Part shown: positions 17,483 to 26,008 of the stretch, piece after piece
Numbering within the stretch: position 1 is the stretch's first letter
How the letters are laid out: each line of letters starts with the position of its first letter
Program-made: the position numbers and the translations under genes
Assembly: GCA_030428885.1 (NCBI GenBank)
Contig: JAUIEJ010000003.1
Coordinates: 407,484-471,483, forward strand
Direction of reading: 5' to 3'
Source: Gemmatimonadota bacterium
Lineage (GTDB): Bacteria; Gemmatimonadota; Gemmatimonadetes; Longimicrobiales; Gaopeijiaceae
DNA length: 64,000 nucleotides
The notes under the pieces: generated by a model
What the model saw: the letters and a program-made list of their open reading frames with translations, nothing else
What the model was told of the DNA's origin: nothing
Database searches by the model: none

Positions 17483-20400
17483 ATGCCCCGTCGCCGCCCC
17501 TCGTCGGATCCCTCTCCGGCTCCCCCTCCCGACTCGCCGCCGACTCCCGACGGCGACGCCCAGCGCCGGGCCCGCCGTCGCCGGTGGATCCGTCGCGCCC
17601 TTCTTCTCGGCGGTGGGGCGCTCCTGGTGGGCGGGCCCCTCGTGGCCTGGGAGGCCCACACGTCCAGTTTCCAGAGCCGGTGGTTTTCGGCCCGGGGGCA
17701 GGAGCTGGATTGGGGGGTGCGATCGGGATCCAGCGCCCGGATCCGGTTCCCCCGGGGCGGGCCCTGGGACGAACGACTGGGGTACGTGGCCATTCCGGCC
17801 ATGGTGGAGCGGGCCCGGGACGCAGGGTTCGTCATCGCCGACCAGGCCGTGGTCACCGAGGCGTTTCAGCAGCGGGTGGACGGGGGGTGGTATCCGGTCT
17901 ATCCCGAGAAGTCCCAGGGGGGGCTCACGGTCCGGGATCGGAACGGTCGGGTGCTGCATCGCTCCCCGAGCCCGGCCCGCATCTATGTCGATTTCGACTC
18001 CATTCCGCCCCTGGTGTGGACCAGCCTGCTCTACATCGAGAACCGGGACTTCCTGGAGCCCGGGGCGCCGCGGCGGAATCCCGCGGTGGACTGGCCTCGC
18101 CTGGCCCGGGCCGTGGGGGAACTGGGACTCCAGGTCCTGGGAAGCGACCGCAACGTGCCCGGCGGAAGCACCCTGGCCACCCAGTTGGAGAAATTCCGGC
18201 ACTCCCCCGGCGGCCGCACCGGATCGGTGCTGGACAAGGCCCGTCAGATGGAGGCGGCCGCCATGCGGGCGTACATCGACGGCCCCGAGACCCTCCGGGA
18301 CCGGCGGGAGACGGTGCGGGACTATCTCAACTCCGTGCCCCTGGCGGCCCAGCGGGGCCACGGCGAGGTGGTGGGGGCGGCCGACGGGCTCCATGCCTGG
18401 TACGGCACCGACTTCGCCACGGCCAACCGGGTGCTCTGGTCCGGCGTCGACAGCGACGAGGACGCGGCGGAGCGCGCCCGGGTCTTCCGCCAGATGCTGA
18501 GCCTCCTGGTGGCCCCCAGGAGGCCGTCGTTCTACCTGGCCCAGGACGAGGGACGGGAGGAACTGGCTCGCCTCACCGATGCGTATCTGCGCCTCATGGC
18601 CCGGGACAGCGTTATCGCCCAGCCCCTGGCCCGGGAAGCGCTGGCCACCACGGTGGAGCTCCTGCCCCGGGCCCCCGAGCCCCCCGAGGTGCCCTTCGTG
18701 GAACGGAAGGCGGCCAACGCCGTGCGGTCGGGCCTGCTCTCCCTCCTGGGCATCCAGAGCCTGTACGATCTGGACCGCCTGGACCTCTCGGTGCGCTCCA
18801 CCCTGGACATGTCGTGGCAGGAAGGGGTGGCCGACCTCTTCACCCGGCTCCACGACCCGACCTTCGTGGCGTCGGGGCCCTTCGCCGCCGACCGCCTCCT
18901 GGGCCGGGGCGACCCGGAGGCCGTGCTCTACAGCTTCACCCTCCTGGAGCGGACGCCCCGGGGCCATGCGGTCCGGGTCCAGACCGACAACTTCGACGGT
19001 CCCTTCAACCTCACGTCGGCGGGGCGGCTGGAGCTCGGCTCCACCGCCAAACTCCGCACCCTGGTGACCTACCTCCAGGTCATGGGAGAACTCCACGACC
19101 GGTGGACGCGCCGGGAGCTGGACACCCTCACCGTGGCCCCCCAGGACCGCCTCACCGCCTGGGCCCGGGACCGGCTGCGAGGCGAGCCCACCCTGGACAA
19201 GGCCGGCCTCCTGGAAGCGGCGCTCCAGCGGCCGTATTCGGCCAACCCCGGCGAACGGTTCTTCACCGGGGGCGGGGTCCAGACCTTCTCCAACTTCGAC
19301 GGCACCCACAACGGGCGGGTCATGACCGTGCGGGAGGCGTTCGAGCAGTCGGTGAACCTCCCCTTCGTGCGCATGATGCGCGACCTCGTCCACTACTACA
19401 TGTACCTCCAGCCCGGCTCCACGGCCTTCGTGCTGGACGCGGTGGACGACCCGACCCGTCAGGCCTACCTCGAGCGGTTCGCCGAACGGGAGGGCCGGAG
19501 CTTCACCCGGGACTTCTACCGCCGCTACGAAGGGGTCCCCACCGACTCGGTGCTCTACCGGCTGGTGGAGGATCGGGCCCTGGGGCCCACCCGCACGGCC
19601 TGGGCGTACCGGTCGGTGGTGGCCGATGCGGAGCCCGAGGGGTTCGAGGCGTTCCTCCGGGCCACCACGCCCCTGTCGGGGCTCACCCCCGGCGTGGTGG
19701 AAGACCTCTTCCGGCGCACCGATCCCGAACCGTGGGACCTCAACGACCTGGGGTATCTGGCCCGGATCCACCCCCTGGAGCTCTGGGTCGTGCGGAGGCT
19801 ACTGGAAAACCCGGAGGTCGACCTCCAGACCCTGCTGGACGAGGGGGGCGGGGTGCGGAGGGAGGTGTACGACTGGCTGTTTCGCACGTCCCGCCGCAAC
19901 GCCCAGGACCAGCGGATCCGGTCCATGCTCGAGCTCGAGTCGTTCCGCCTGATCCACGCCCAGTGGCGCCGGCTGGGGTACCCCTTCGCCGACCTGGTGC
20001 CGTCGCTGGGCACCTCCATCGGCAGTTCGGGCGACCGCCCCATGGCCCTGGCCGAACTGCTGGGGATCCTCATCAACGGGGGCGTGCGGCTCCCCGTGGT
20101 CCGGGTGGAGGAGGTGGATTTCGCCGGAGGCACGCCCTTCGAGACCCGCATGCGCCGGCGGGAGGCCCGGGGCGAGCCCGTGCTGGATCCGGCGGTGGCC
20201 GCCGCCGCCCTCTCGGCCATGCGGGGCGTGGTGGAGCGGGGGACGGCCCGGCGGGCCGGGGGGGTGGTCACCGACGACGACGGTGCGGCGGTGGTCATGG
20301 GCGCCAAGACGGGCACCGGCGACAACCGCTACCAGGTGTACGCCCCGGGGGGCGCCCTCATGGAGTCCCGGGCCGTGAATCGCACCGCCACCCTCGTCTT

Positions 20401-20620
20401 CACCCTGGCCGACCGCTACGTGGGCGTGGTCACGGCCTACGTTCCCGGTCCCGCCGCCGACGCCTACCGCTTCACCAGCGCCCTGCCGTCGGAGATCTTC
20501 CGCACCCTGGGTCCGGTCTTCAGCCCGTTGCCCGGGGTTCGGGTCGCCCGGGCCGTTGACGGCCCGGAGGCGTCCGATTCGATTCCCGTCGGCCCGGATG
20601 CGCCCGACCCGGGTCGGTGA
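17483..20620 (+). CDS. Class A penicillin-binding protein-like, divergent glycosyltransferase and enlarged transpeptidase
   Basis: 1045 residues: Arg-rich cytoplasmic tail, one membrane anchor near residues 38-56, then a periplasmic part. A GT51 transglycosylase region is recognisable from IENRDFLEP (catalytic Glu context) and GGSTLATQLEKF, but the usual EDxxFxxHxG has Asn for Asp and a loop before it, and the third motif is DYLNSVPL. The transpeptidase has all three motifs: GSTAK (Ser 520, Lys 523), SVN (623) and KTG (942). The SVN to KTG gap of about 319 residues is far larger than the 120-200 usual, so the domain holds a large insertion. Follows an L,D-transpeptidase gene, suggesting joint wall synthesis. 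No clear ribosome-binding site. Confidence 0.85.
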   Translation: MPRRRPSSDPSPAPPPDSPPTPDGDAQRRARRRRWIRRALLLGGGALLVGGPLVAWEAHTSSFQSRWFSARGQELDWGVRSGSSARIRFPRGGPWDERLGYVAIPAMVERARDAGFVIADQAVVTEAFQQRVDGGWYPVYPEKSQGGLTVRDRNGRVLHRSPSPARIYVDFDSIPPLVWTSLLYIENRDFLEPGAPRRNPAVDWPRLARAVGELGLQVLGSDRNVPGGSTLATQLEKFRHSPGGRTGSVLDKARQMEAAAMRAYIDGPETLRDRRETVRDYLNSVPLAAQRGHGEVVGAADGLHAWYGTDFATANRVLWSGVDSDEDAAERARVFRQMLSLLVAPRRPSFYLAQDEGREELARLTDAYLRLMARDSVIAQPLAREALATTVELLPRAPEPPEVPFVERKAANAVRSGLLSLLGIQSLYDLDRLDLSVRSTLDMSWQEGVADLFTRLHDPTFVASGPFAADRLLGRGDPEAVLYSFTLLERTPRGHAVRVQTDNFDGPFNLTSAGRLELGSTAKLRTLVTYLQVMGELHDRWTRRELDTLTVAPQDRLTAWARDRLRGEPTLDKAGLLEAALQRPYSANPGERFFTGGGVQTFSNFDGTHNGRVMTVREAFEQSVNLPFVRMMRDLVHYYMYLQPGSTAFVLDAVDDPTRQAYLERFAEREGRSFTRDFYRRYEGVPTDSVLYRLVEDRALGPTRTAWAYRSVVADAEPEGFEAFLRATTPLSGLTPGVVEDLFRRTDPEPWDLNDLGYLARIHPLELWVVRRLLENPEVDLQTLLDEGGGVRREVYDWLFRTSRRNAQDQRIRSMLELESFRLIHAQWRRLGYPFADLVPSLGTSIGSSGDRPMALAELLGILINGGVRLPVVRVEEVDFAGGTPFETRMRRREARGEPVLDPAVAAAALSAMRGVVERGTARRAGGVVTDDDGAAVVMGAKTGTGDNRYQVYAPGGALMESRAVNRTATLVFTLADRYVGVVTAYVPGPAADAYRFTSALPSEIFRTLGPVFSPLPGVRVARAVDGPEASDSIPVGPDAPDPGR

Positions 20621-20648
20621 ACGAACTCCATCCGGGAGGAACGGGACG

Positions 20649-23513
20649 ATGCGAGGTGGACTCCGAGGGACCCTGCTGGCGCTGTGCGCCCTTCCTCTGG
20701 CCTGCGGCCCCGCCGACGGCCCGGCCTCCGGCGCCGGGGATCCGGGCGACGGGTCCACCGCCTCGGTTGAGGTGCCCTTCGAGCGCTACGAGCTGCCCAA
20801 CGGGCTCGAGGTGATTCTCCACGTGGACCGCTCCGACCCCCTGGCGGCCGTGGCCATGACCTTCCACGTGGGCTCGGCCCGGGAGGTGGAGGGGCGCACC
20901 GGATTCGCCCACCTCTTCGAGCACCTCTTCTTCCTGGATTCGGAAAACCTGGGGCCCGGCGGTCTGGATCGCCTCATGACCCGGATCGGCAGTTCCACCA
21001 ACGGCTCCACCAACCGCGACCGCACGAACTACTTCGAGGTGGTTCCGGTGGACGGGCTGGAGAAGGCGCTGTGGGCCGAGGCCGACAAGCTCGGCTGGTT
21101 CATCAACACGGTGACCGAAGACGTGGTGGCGAAGGAGAAGCAGGTCGTCAAGAACGAGAAGCGCCAGAGCGTGGACAACAATCCCTACGGCCACGCCAGC
21201 TACGTCATCGACCGGGCCCTGTATCCCGAAGGCCATCCCTACCGCTGGCAGGTCATCGGCTCCCTGGCCGATCTGGACGCCGCTTCGCTGGCCGACGTGA
21301 AGGAATTCCACACCCGGTGGTACGGGCCCAACAACGCCACCCTGGTGGTGGCGGGCGACCTGGACGTGGAGGCCACCAAGGCGTGGATCCAGCGCTATTT
21401 CGGCGAGATCCCGGCACGGGAGACCCCCCAGCGGCCCACGCCGCCCGAGGTGGCCCTGGACGGCGACCGGCTGCTCTTCCACGAAGACAACTTCGCCCGG
21501 CTGCCCCAGCTCCAGTTGGCCTGGCCCACGGTGCCGGCCTACCACCCCGACGCCTACGCCCTGGACGTCCTGTCGGCCATCCTCACCGACGGCAAGACGT
21601 CGCCGTTCTACGAGGTGGTGGTGGAAGAGGAGGGGCTGGCGCCGGCGGTGAACGCCTTCCACTCCACCCAGGAGCTGGCCGGCCGCTTCACCCTCACCAT
21701 CCGGGCCTACGCCGACACCGACCTCGACGCCGTGCGGGGCGCCGTGGACGCGGCCTTCGCCCGCTTCGAGAGCGAGGGCGTGCCCGCCGACGAACTGCAG
21801 CGGGTGAAGGCCGGCACCGAGACCGGGTTCTACGGGGGCCTGTCCAGCGCCCTGGGCAAGGCGTTCAGCCTGGCCCAGTACGCCATCTTCGCCGGCGATC
21901 CCGGCTTCCTGGCCGAAGACCTGGAGCGCACCCTGGCGGTGAGCGCCGACGACGTGATGCGGGTCTACCAGACCTACATCGCCGACCGTCCGCTGGTGGC
22001 GGCCAGCTTCGTGCCCCGGGGGCAGGCCGATCTCGCCCTGGAGGGTTCGCAGCGGGCCGAGGTGGTGGAGGAGCCCATCGTCCAGGGTGCCGAGGCCGAG
22101 GTGGTCATCGACGACCGGGTGGACATCGAGCGCACGCCGTCGGTCATCGACCGATCGGTGGAGCCCCCCTTCGGCGAGGCGCCCACCCTCTCGGCGCCTC
22201 CCGTCTGGGAGGACGCCCTTGCCAACGGCGTCCGGGTGCTGGGCATCCGGGACACCGAGCTCCCCCTGGTTCAGTTCGAACTGCGCTTCCACGGGGGACT
22301 GCTCCTGGAGGATCCGGCGCGGGTGGGGGTGGCCAACCTCCTGGCCGAGTCCATGACCGAGGGCACGGCCCGCCGCACCCCCGCCGAGCTGGAGGCGGCC
22401 ATCGATCTCCTGGGCGCCAACGTCTCGGTGTCGTCGGGGCGGGAGGCGTTCACGATCCGGGGAAGCACCCTGGCCCGGAACTACGCCGAAACCATGGCCC
22501 TGGTGGAGGAGATCCTCCGGGAGCCCCGCTTCGACAGCGCCCAATTCGAGCTGGCCCGGCAGCGGGTGGCCAACACCCTCCGCCAGCAGTCCGCCAGCCC
22601 CGGGGCCATCGGGGGACAGGTCTTCCAGGGCCTCCTGTACGGCGACCACGTCCTGGGGCGGAACCCCCTGGGCACGCCGGAGTCGGTGGCGGCCGTGACC
22701 CTGGGCGACCTCCGGGACTTCCACGCCCGCACCCTGGTGCCCGAACTCGCCGCGTTCCACGTGGCCGGCGCGGTGGATCACGACGCCGTCATGGCGTCGC
22801 TTCAGGGGCTGGCCGAGGGATGGGAAGGCACGGCGCCGGCGTTTCCCGCCCCACCCACCTGGAGTCCCCAGCGCGCCGGGCTCTACTTCGTCGACGTGCC
22901 GGGCTCGAGCCAGTCGGTGCTCAACATCGGCTACCTGGCCCTCCCCGAGACCGACGACGGCTTCTGGCCCGCGACGGTCATGAACTTCCGCCTGGGCGGC
23001 GGCGGATTCGCCAGCGACCTCACCCAGGAACTCCGGGAGGGCCGGGGCTACACCTACGGCATCCGCTCGGGATTCCAGGGGTCGGACCTGCCGGGGCCGT
23101 TTTCCATCTCGTCGTCGGTGCGCTCCAACGTGACGCTGGAGGCGCTGGATCTCATCAAGGAGATCGTGGACGGGTACGGGCCGGGCTTCGACGACACCGA
23201 TCTCGACGCCACACGCAGCTTCCTGCTGCGCACCAACGCCCGGGCCTTCGAGACGCTGGGGGCCAAGGTGGGACTCCTCTCCGACATGAGCGCCTACGGC
23301 TTTCCCGCCGACTACGTGCTCCAGCGGGAAGCCGTGGTCCGGGACTTCACCGTGGACGACGCCCGCCGGCTCGCGGCCCGGCACCTGGACACGTCGGGCA
23401 TGATCTGGCTGGTGGTGGGCGACGCCGCGACCCAGCGGCCCCGCCTCGACGCCCTGGGGCTCGGGCCGTCGACTCTCCTGGACCGGGACGGGCGTCCCGT
23501 CTCGGGCGGGTGA
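20649..23513 (+). CDS. M16 family zinc metallopeptidase, two-domain lipoprotein
   Basis: 954 residues. The N-terminal signal ends in a lipobox (LPLAC) so it should be lipid-anchored in the envelope. The first M16 domain has the inverted zinc motif HLFEH at residues 88-92, with the further glutamate expected near NEKRQS about 80 residues later. The second half (from about residue 510) is a related domain that begins LANGVRVLGIRDTELPL and lacks the zinc motif, as in pitrilysin-type and PqqL-type proteins that form a closing chamber. Degrades oligopeptides in relatives. GGGAGGA precedes the ATG. Downstream of the PBP gene by 28 bases, probably the same transcript. Confidence 0.92.
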   Translation: MRGGLRGTLLALCALPLACGPADGPASGAGDPGDGSTASVEVPFERYELPNGLEVILHVDRSDPLAAVAMTFHVGSAREVEGRTGFAHLFEHLFFLDSENLGPGGLDRLMTRIGSSTNGSTNRDRTNYFEVVPVDGLEKALWAEADKLGWFINTVTEDVVAKEKQVVKNEKRQSVDNNPYGHASYVIDRALYPEGHPYRWQVIGSLADLDAASLADVKEFHTRWYGPNNATLVVAGDLDVEATKAWIQRYFGEIPARETPQRPTPPEVALDGDRLLFHEDNFARLPQLQLAWPTVPAYHPDAYALDVLSAILTDGKTSPFYEVVVEEEGLAPAVNAFHSTQELAGRFTLTIRAYADTDLDAVRGAVDAAFARFESEGVPADELQRVKAGTETGFYGGLSSALGKAFSLAQYAIFAGDPGFLAEDLERTLAVSADDVMRVYQTYIADRPLVAASFVPRGQADLALEGSQRAEVVEEPIVQGAEAEVVIDDRVDIERTPSVIDRSVEPPFGEAPTLSAPPVWEDALANGVRVLGIRDTELPLVQFELRFHGGLLLEDPARVGVANLLAESMTEGTARRTPAELEAAIDLLGANVSVSSGREAFTIRGSTLARNYAETMALVEEILREPRFDSAQFELARQRVANTLRQQSASPGAIGGQVFQGLLYGDHVLGRNPLGTPESVAAVTLGDLRDFHARTLVPELAAFHVAGAVDHDAVMASLQGLAEGWEGTAPAFPAPPTWSPQRAGLYFVDVPGSSQSVLNIGYLALPETDDGFWPATVMNFRLGGGGFASDLTQELREGRGYTYGIRSGFQGSDLPGPFSISSSVRSNVTLEALDLIKEIVDGYGPGFDDTDLDATRSFLLRTNARAFETLGAKVGLLSDMSAYGFPADYVLQREAVVRDFTVDDARRLAARHLDTSGMIWLVVGDAATQRPRLDALGLGPSTLLDRDGRPVSGG

Positions 23514-23515
23514 TC

Positions 23516-23914
23516 ATGGGGCGGGTGCGATTCCGGGGGCTCGGCGCCGTTCTCGGCGTCGTCGTCGTCGCGGCGGGACTGCTGCCGGGACCGCCGCCGG
23601 GGAACGCACCCGCCCACCGGGACGACGGCCTGTCGGGACCGGCGGCGCCGGCCCACATCTCGCCGGCCGCCGGGGTCGGCTCCAGGGAAGCCGAGTCCCA
23701 CGGCCCCGAACCCCGGGTTCGCCGGGTGGACTCGGGACCCCGACACGACGAGGGTCCGGCCACCGCCGCCGGGCTCCGCCCCGGGGCCGCCCGGGATCGG
23801 AGCGTCCTGGATCCGCCCCACCGGGTCGCCCACGCCCGACTCCGGTCCGGAGCGGCCATCCACGCCACCACCCTTCCTCCTCCCTCGCCTCCTCGATCCG
23901 GTCTCCGGAGCTGA
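23516..23914 (+). CDS. Possible small secreted Pro/Arg/His-rich protein
   Basis: 132-residue open frame starting 2 bases after the M16 stop. Residues 1-25 look like a signal peptide (basic, then GAVLGVVVVAAGLLPG); the rest is low-complexity, rich in Pro, Gly, Arg, Ala and His with no recognisable domain. Third codon positions are GC-rich as in the neighbours, but in this composition that is weak evidence. A GGGCGGG stretch before the start could serve as ribosome-binding site. It may be a real short secreted protein or simply a non-coding tail. Confidence 0.35.
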   Translation: MGRVRFRGLGAVLGVVVVAAGLLPGPPPGNAPAHRDDGLSGPAAPAHISPAAGVGSREAESHGPEPRVRRVDSGPRHDEGPATAAGLRPGAARDRSVLDPPHRVAHARLRSGAAIHATTLPPPSPPRSGLRS

Positions 23915-24016
23915 GCCCCCCGGGGCCGCTCCACCGAAGCCGGATCCCGACGTTCCCGCCGCCCGGCCCCTCGGCCGGGGGGCCTCCGTCGTATGCATCG
24001 TCCCGAGGAGGACGTC

Positions 24017-24145
24017 ATGGGAATCCCCCACGAACCCGCCACGCTGTTCGTCTATGCCCTGCTCGCCGTGGCCGCCTGGGCCATCTGGCGAGGGAGTCGA
24101 ACCACCGCTCCGCCCCCGTCCGACGAGAACCACCTGGACGGGTAG
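24017..24145 (+). CDS. Small single-pass membrane protein (42 residues)
   Basis: A short gene with a strong ribosome-binding site (CGAGGAGGA at 24004-24012) four bases before its ATG. The product begins MGIPHEPATLFVYALLAVAA, so it has one membrane-spanning stretch (about residues 9-25), then basic WRGSR and an acidic/proline-rich tail ending in ENHLDG. The charge pattern predicts the C-terminal tail in the cytoplasm. No family recognised. Two-residue overlap with nothing; lies between the M16 gene and tRNA-Ile on the opposite strand. Confidence 0.6.
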   Translation: MGIPHEPATLFVYALLAVAAWAIWRGSRTTAPPPSDENHLDG

Positions 24146-24191
24146 ACGCCATCGGGGGGCGGGGCCGATCCGGCCTCCGCCCCCCGATCAG

Positions 24192-24264
24192 TGGGCCCGG
24201 CAGGGTTCGAACCTGCGACCTACCGATTATGAGTCGGCTGCTCTAACCGCTGAGCTACGGGCCC
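24192..24264 (-). tRNA. tRNA-Ile2, anticodon CAU (lysidine-type)
   Basis: 73-base cloverleaf on the minus strand: acceptor GGGCCCG pairs with CGGGCCC, discriminator A, no encoded CCA. The D arm is AGCTCAGCGGTTAGAGC, the anticodon loop ACTCATAA and the T arm GCAGGTTCGAACCCTGC. The ACTCATAATCG context matches E. coli tRNA-Ile2, whose C34 is changed to lysidine by TilS to read AUA, rather than elongator or initiator tRNA-Met. Its 5' ten bases overlap the 3' end of the receiver-PAS gene, whose TAG stop is tRNA positions 8-10. Confidence 0.95.
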
Positions 24265-25379
24265 GGATGGGGCGAGAAGACCACGAGGGCCTCGGCGGGT
24301 TCTCCGTCCTCGTCGGCCACGGGAGCGCACACCACCGCCGCCCGACGGCCTTCCGGAAACACCGCCTCGAAGGCCAGGGGATCGGTGCGGCCGCCCCCGA
24401 AGGCCTCCAGGGCGGCCCGCCAACGGCCCGCCCCCTCGGCGCCCAGGAACTCGTCCAGGGGCCGGGTCACCAGGGCCGATGGATCCTGCCCGAGAAGCCC
24501 GGCCAGGGCGGGGGAGACGTCCAGCACGCCGCCGGCCAGGTCGGTGACGGCCAGGGGGAGTCCCAGGGACTCGAAGGCGGCCCGGAACCGGGCGCCTCCC
24601 AGGTGGAGGCGATGGACGCTCTCCACGGTCCGGACGTCCTCCACGGCACCCTCGACGTAGACCACCCGGCCCGAATGGTCCTTGTGGGCCCGGGCCGTGT
24701 TCCGCACCGGCACGTGGAAGCCGTCGCTCCGCTCCAGCCAGGACTCGAACCCCCGCACCACGCCGTCGGTCTCCAGCAGGTCCCGGAGGCGGGCCACGTC
24801 GGAGGGGTGGACGTAGAACGACGAGGCGTACCGGTCCCGCAGGACGTCGGGTGCCGGGCGGCCCAGGAGCTGGACCAGGGCGGGGTTGGCGTCGACGAAC
24901 CCTCCCTGGGGGGTACAGCGGTACAGGCCCAGGGGCAGGTGGTCGAAGAGGGCCCGGTAGCGGGATTCGCTCTCCTGCAGTTCGGCCAGGGTCCGGCTGC
25001 GGTCCAGGGTGTAGCGCAGGGCGCGCTCCAGCCCGTCCGGATCGATTCGGCCCTTCACCAGGTAGTCGGCCGCGCCGGCCTCCTGGGCCTCCAGGTCCAC
25101 CTCCCGGGAGCCTTTTCCCGTGAGGAGGATCATGGGGGTGTCGAACTCCAGCGCGGTGGCCCGGCGAATCAGGTCGAGGCCGTTGTCCGGGCCCAGGAGG
25201 TAGTCCACCAGCGCCACGTCGTGCTCACCGGAGCGGATTCGCTCCAGGCCGTCGGCCACCGTGGTCACCCAGCGCACCACCACCTGGGCGTGACGGATCT
25301 GGGCCAACATGGCCCGGGTGAATTCGGCGTCGGTGGGGTCGTCCTCCACCAGGAGGACGCGGATCGTGTCGGGAGCCAC
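24255..25379 (-). CDS. Response-regulator receiver with PAS domains, no output domain
   Basis: 374 residues, cytoplasmic. Residues 5-125 are a CheY-like receiver: acidic pair EDD near 12-14, phospho-acceptor Asp in VALVDYLLG, and conserved Lys in YLVKG (here LVKG after GAADY). Two PAS domains follow: about 140-255 (ALFDHLPLGLYRCTPQGGFV) and about 265-370 (AFESLGLPLAVTDLAGG). There is no histidine kinase, GGDEF, EAL or DNA-binding module, so it is either a signalling adaptor or talks to a partner kinase elsewhere. The second PAS ends almost exactly at the stop, which lies inside the tRNA-Ile gene. Confidence 0.88.
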   Translation of the reverse strand: MAPDTIRVLLVEDDPTDAEFTRAMLAQIRHAQVVVRWVTTVADGLERIRSGEHDVALVDYLLGPDNGLDLIRRATALEFDTPMILLTGKGSREVDLEAQEAGAADYLVKGRIDPDGLERALRYTLDRSRTLAELQESESRYRALFDHLPLGLYRCTPQGGFVDANPALVQLLGRPAPDVLRDRYASSFYVHPSDVARLRDLLETDGVVRGFESWLERSDGFHVPVRNTARAHKDHSGRVVYVEGAVEDVRTVESVHRLHLGGARFRAAFESLGLPLAVTDLAGGVLDVSPALAGLLGQDPSALVTRPLDEFLGAEGAGRWRAALEAFGGGRTDPLAFEAVFPEGRRAAVVCAPVADEDGEPAEALVVFSPHPGP

Positions 25380-25417
25380 GGCAGGGACCGCCGGTCGAGG
25401 GAGCGGAACGCTGCGGC

Positions 25418-25446
25418 AAGCTACGCCGCCGCCGGTCGCGACTCAA
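25418..25446 (-). promoter_or_regulatory. Promoter of the receiver-PAS gene
   Basis: Minus strand TTGAGT (25446-25441), 17-base spacer, TAGCTT (25423-25418). Expected transcription start near 25411 gives a 32-base leader. The transcript would also run into tRNA-Ile. Confidence 0.5.
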
Positions 25447-25461
25447 GCGCAGCCCCGGCCC

Positions 25462-25827
25462 TCACTCGGGTTCGGGGGGCGGACGGCGCCGGAGCTTCTT
25501 GGTCCGGGCCCGTCGCCGCTTCTCGTCCAGGCGCTTCCGTTTCTCCCGGGGCGGCACCCGGGTGGGCACGCGCTCCGGATCGGTGTGGGCCCGGGCCTCC
25601 AGGCGCGCCCGGAGGCGTTCCAGGGCCAGACGCCGATTGCGGTGCTGGCTCCGGTCCGAGCGGCTTTCCACCCGGATCCCCGTGGGTCGGTGCACCAGGC
25701 GCACCCCCGAGTCGGTGGTGTTCTGGTGCTGCCCGCCCTTGCCCCCCGCCCGAAACGTCTGGACGTCGCACTCGGCCAGGAGGGCGTCGTCGTCGTCGGG
25801 AATGATCACGGGATCGGGGCGCTCCAT
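25462..25827 (-). CDS. GGQ-motif release-factor-like protein (ArfB/RF-1-like)
   Basis: 121 residues, cytoplasmic. Residues 24-40 carry [18 protein letters not shown], the class-I release-factor peptidyl-tRNA hydrolysis motif with GGQ at 31-33. There is no stop-codon recognition domain. The C-terminus is a long Arg/Lys-rich tail (about residues 80-117), as in ArfB/YaeJ and ICT1, where it inserts into the empty mRNA channel of stalled ribosomes. The [17 protein letters not shown] wording is closer to the RF-H/PrfH-like group, so the exact subfamily is open. AGGAGG lies 8 bases before the ATG. Confidence 0.87.
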   Translation of the reverse strand: MERPDPVIIPDDDDALLAECDVQTFRAGGKGGQHQNTTDSGVRLVHRPTGIRVESRSDRSQHRNRRLALERLRARLEARAHTDPERVPTRVPPREKRKRLDEKRRRARTKKLRRRPPPEPE

Positions 25828-25864
25828 GGCGCGGGCCTCCTGGGCGGGGGAAGGGGGCGCGGGA

Positions 25865-25893
25865 TGGCCCCGGGGCCGAGGTTTTCGTACCCT
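25865..25893 (+). promoter_or_regulatory. Weak candidate promoter upstream of the AI-2E-type permease
   Basis: TGGCCC-N17-TACCCT fits the TANNNT pattern seen before other genes here, 116 bases upstream of the ATG at 26009. The -35 is poor and GGCC is common in this DNA, so this could be chance. Confidence 0.25.
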
Positions 25894-26008
25894 TCGACGA
25901 CCCCCGGTTCGTCGGGTCGGCCCGGGTCCGACACCGCGCCCCCCGGCGTCGTTCCCCCTCCGCCGTCCCGCCCCGGCCGGAACCGCCTCCACGCCCCTCC
26001 CGGTGGCC

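Noticed and set aside
15752..19771. Long minus-strand open frame antisense to the L,D-transpeptidase and PBP genes
   Set aside because: Low-complexity Gly/His/Arg product and complete overlap with two real genes that have catalytic motifs.
24192..24264. tRNA-Met as the identity of the CAU tRNA
   Set aside because: The ACTCATAATCG anticodon region and overall stems match tRNA-Ile2, and no initiator features (three G-C pairs in the anticodon stem) are present.
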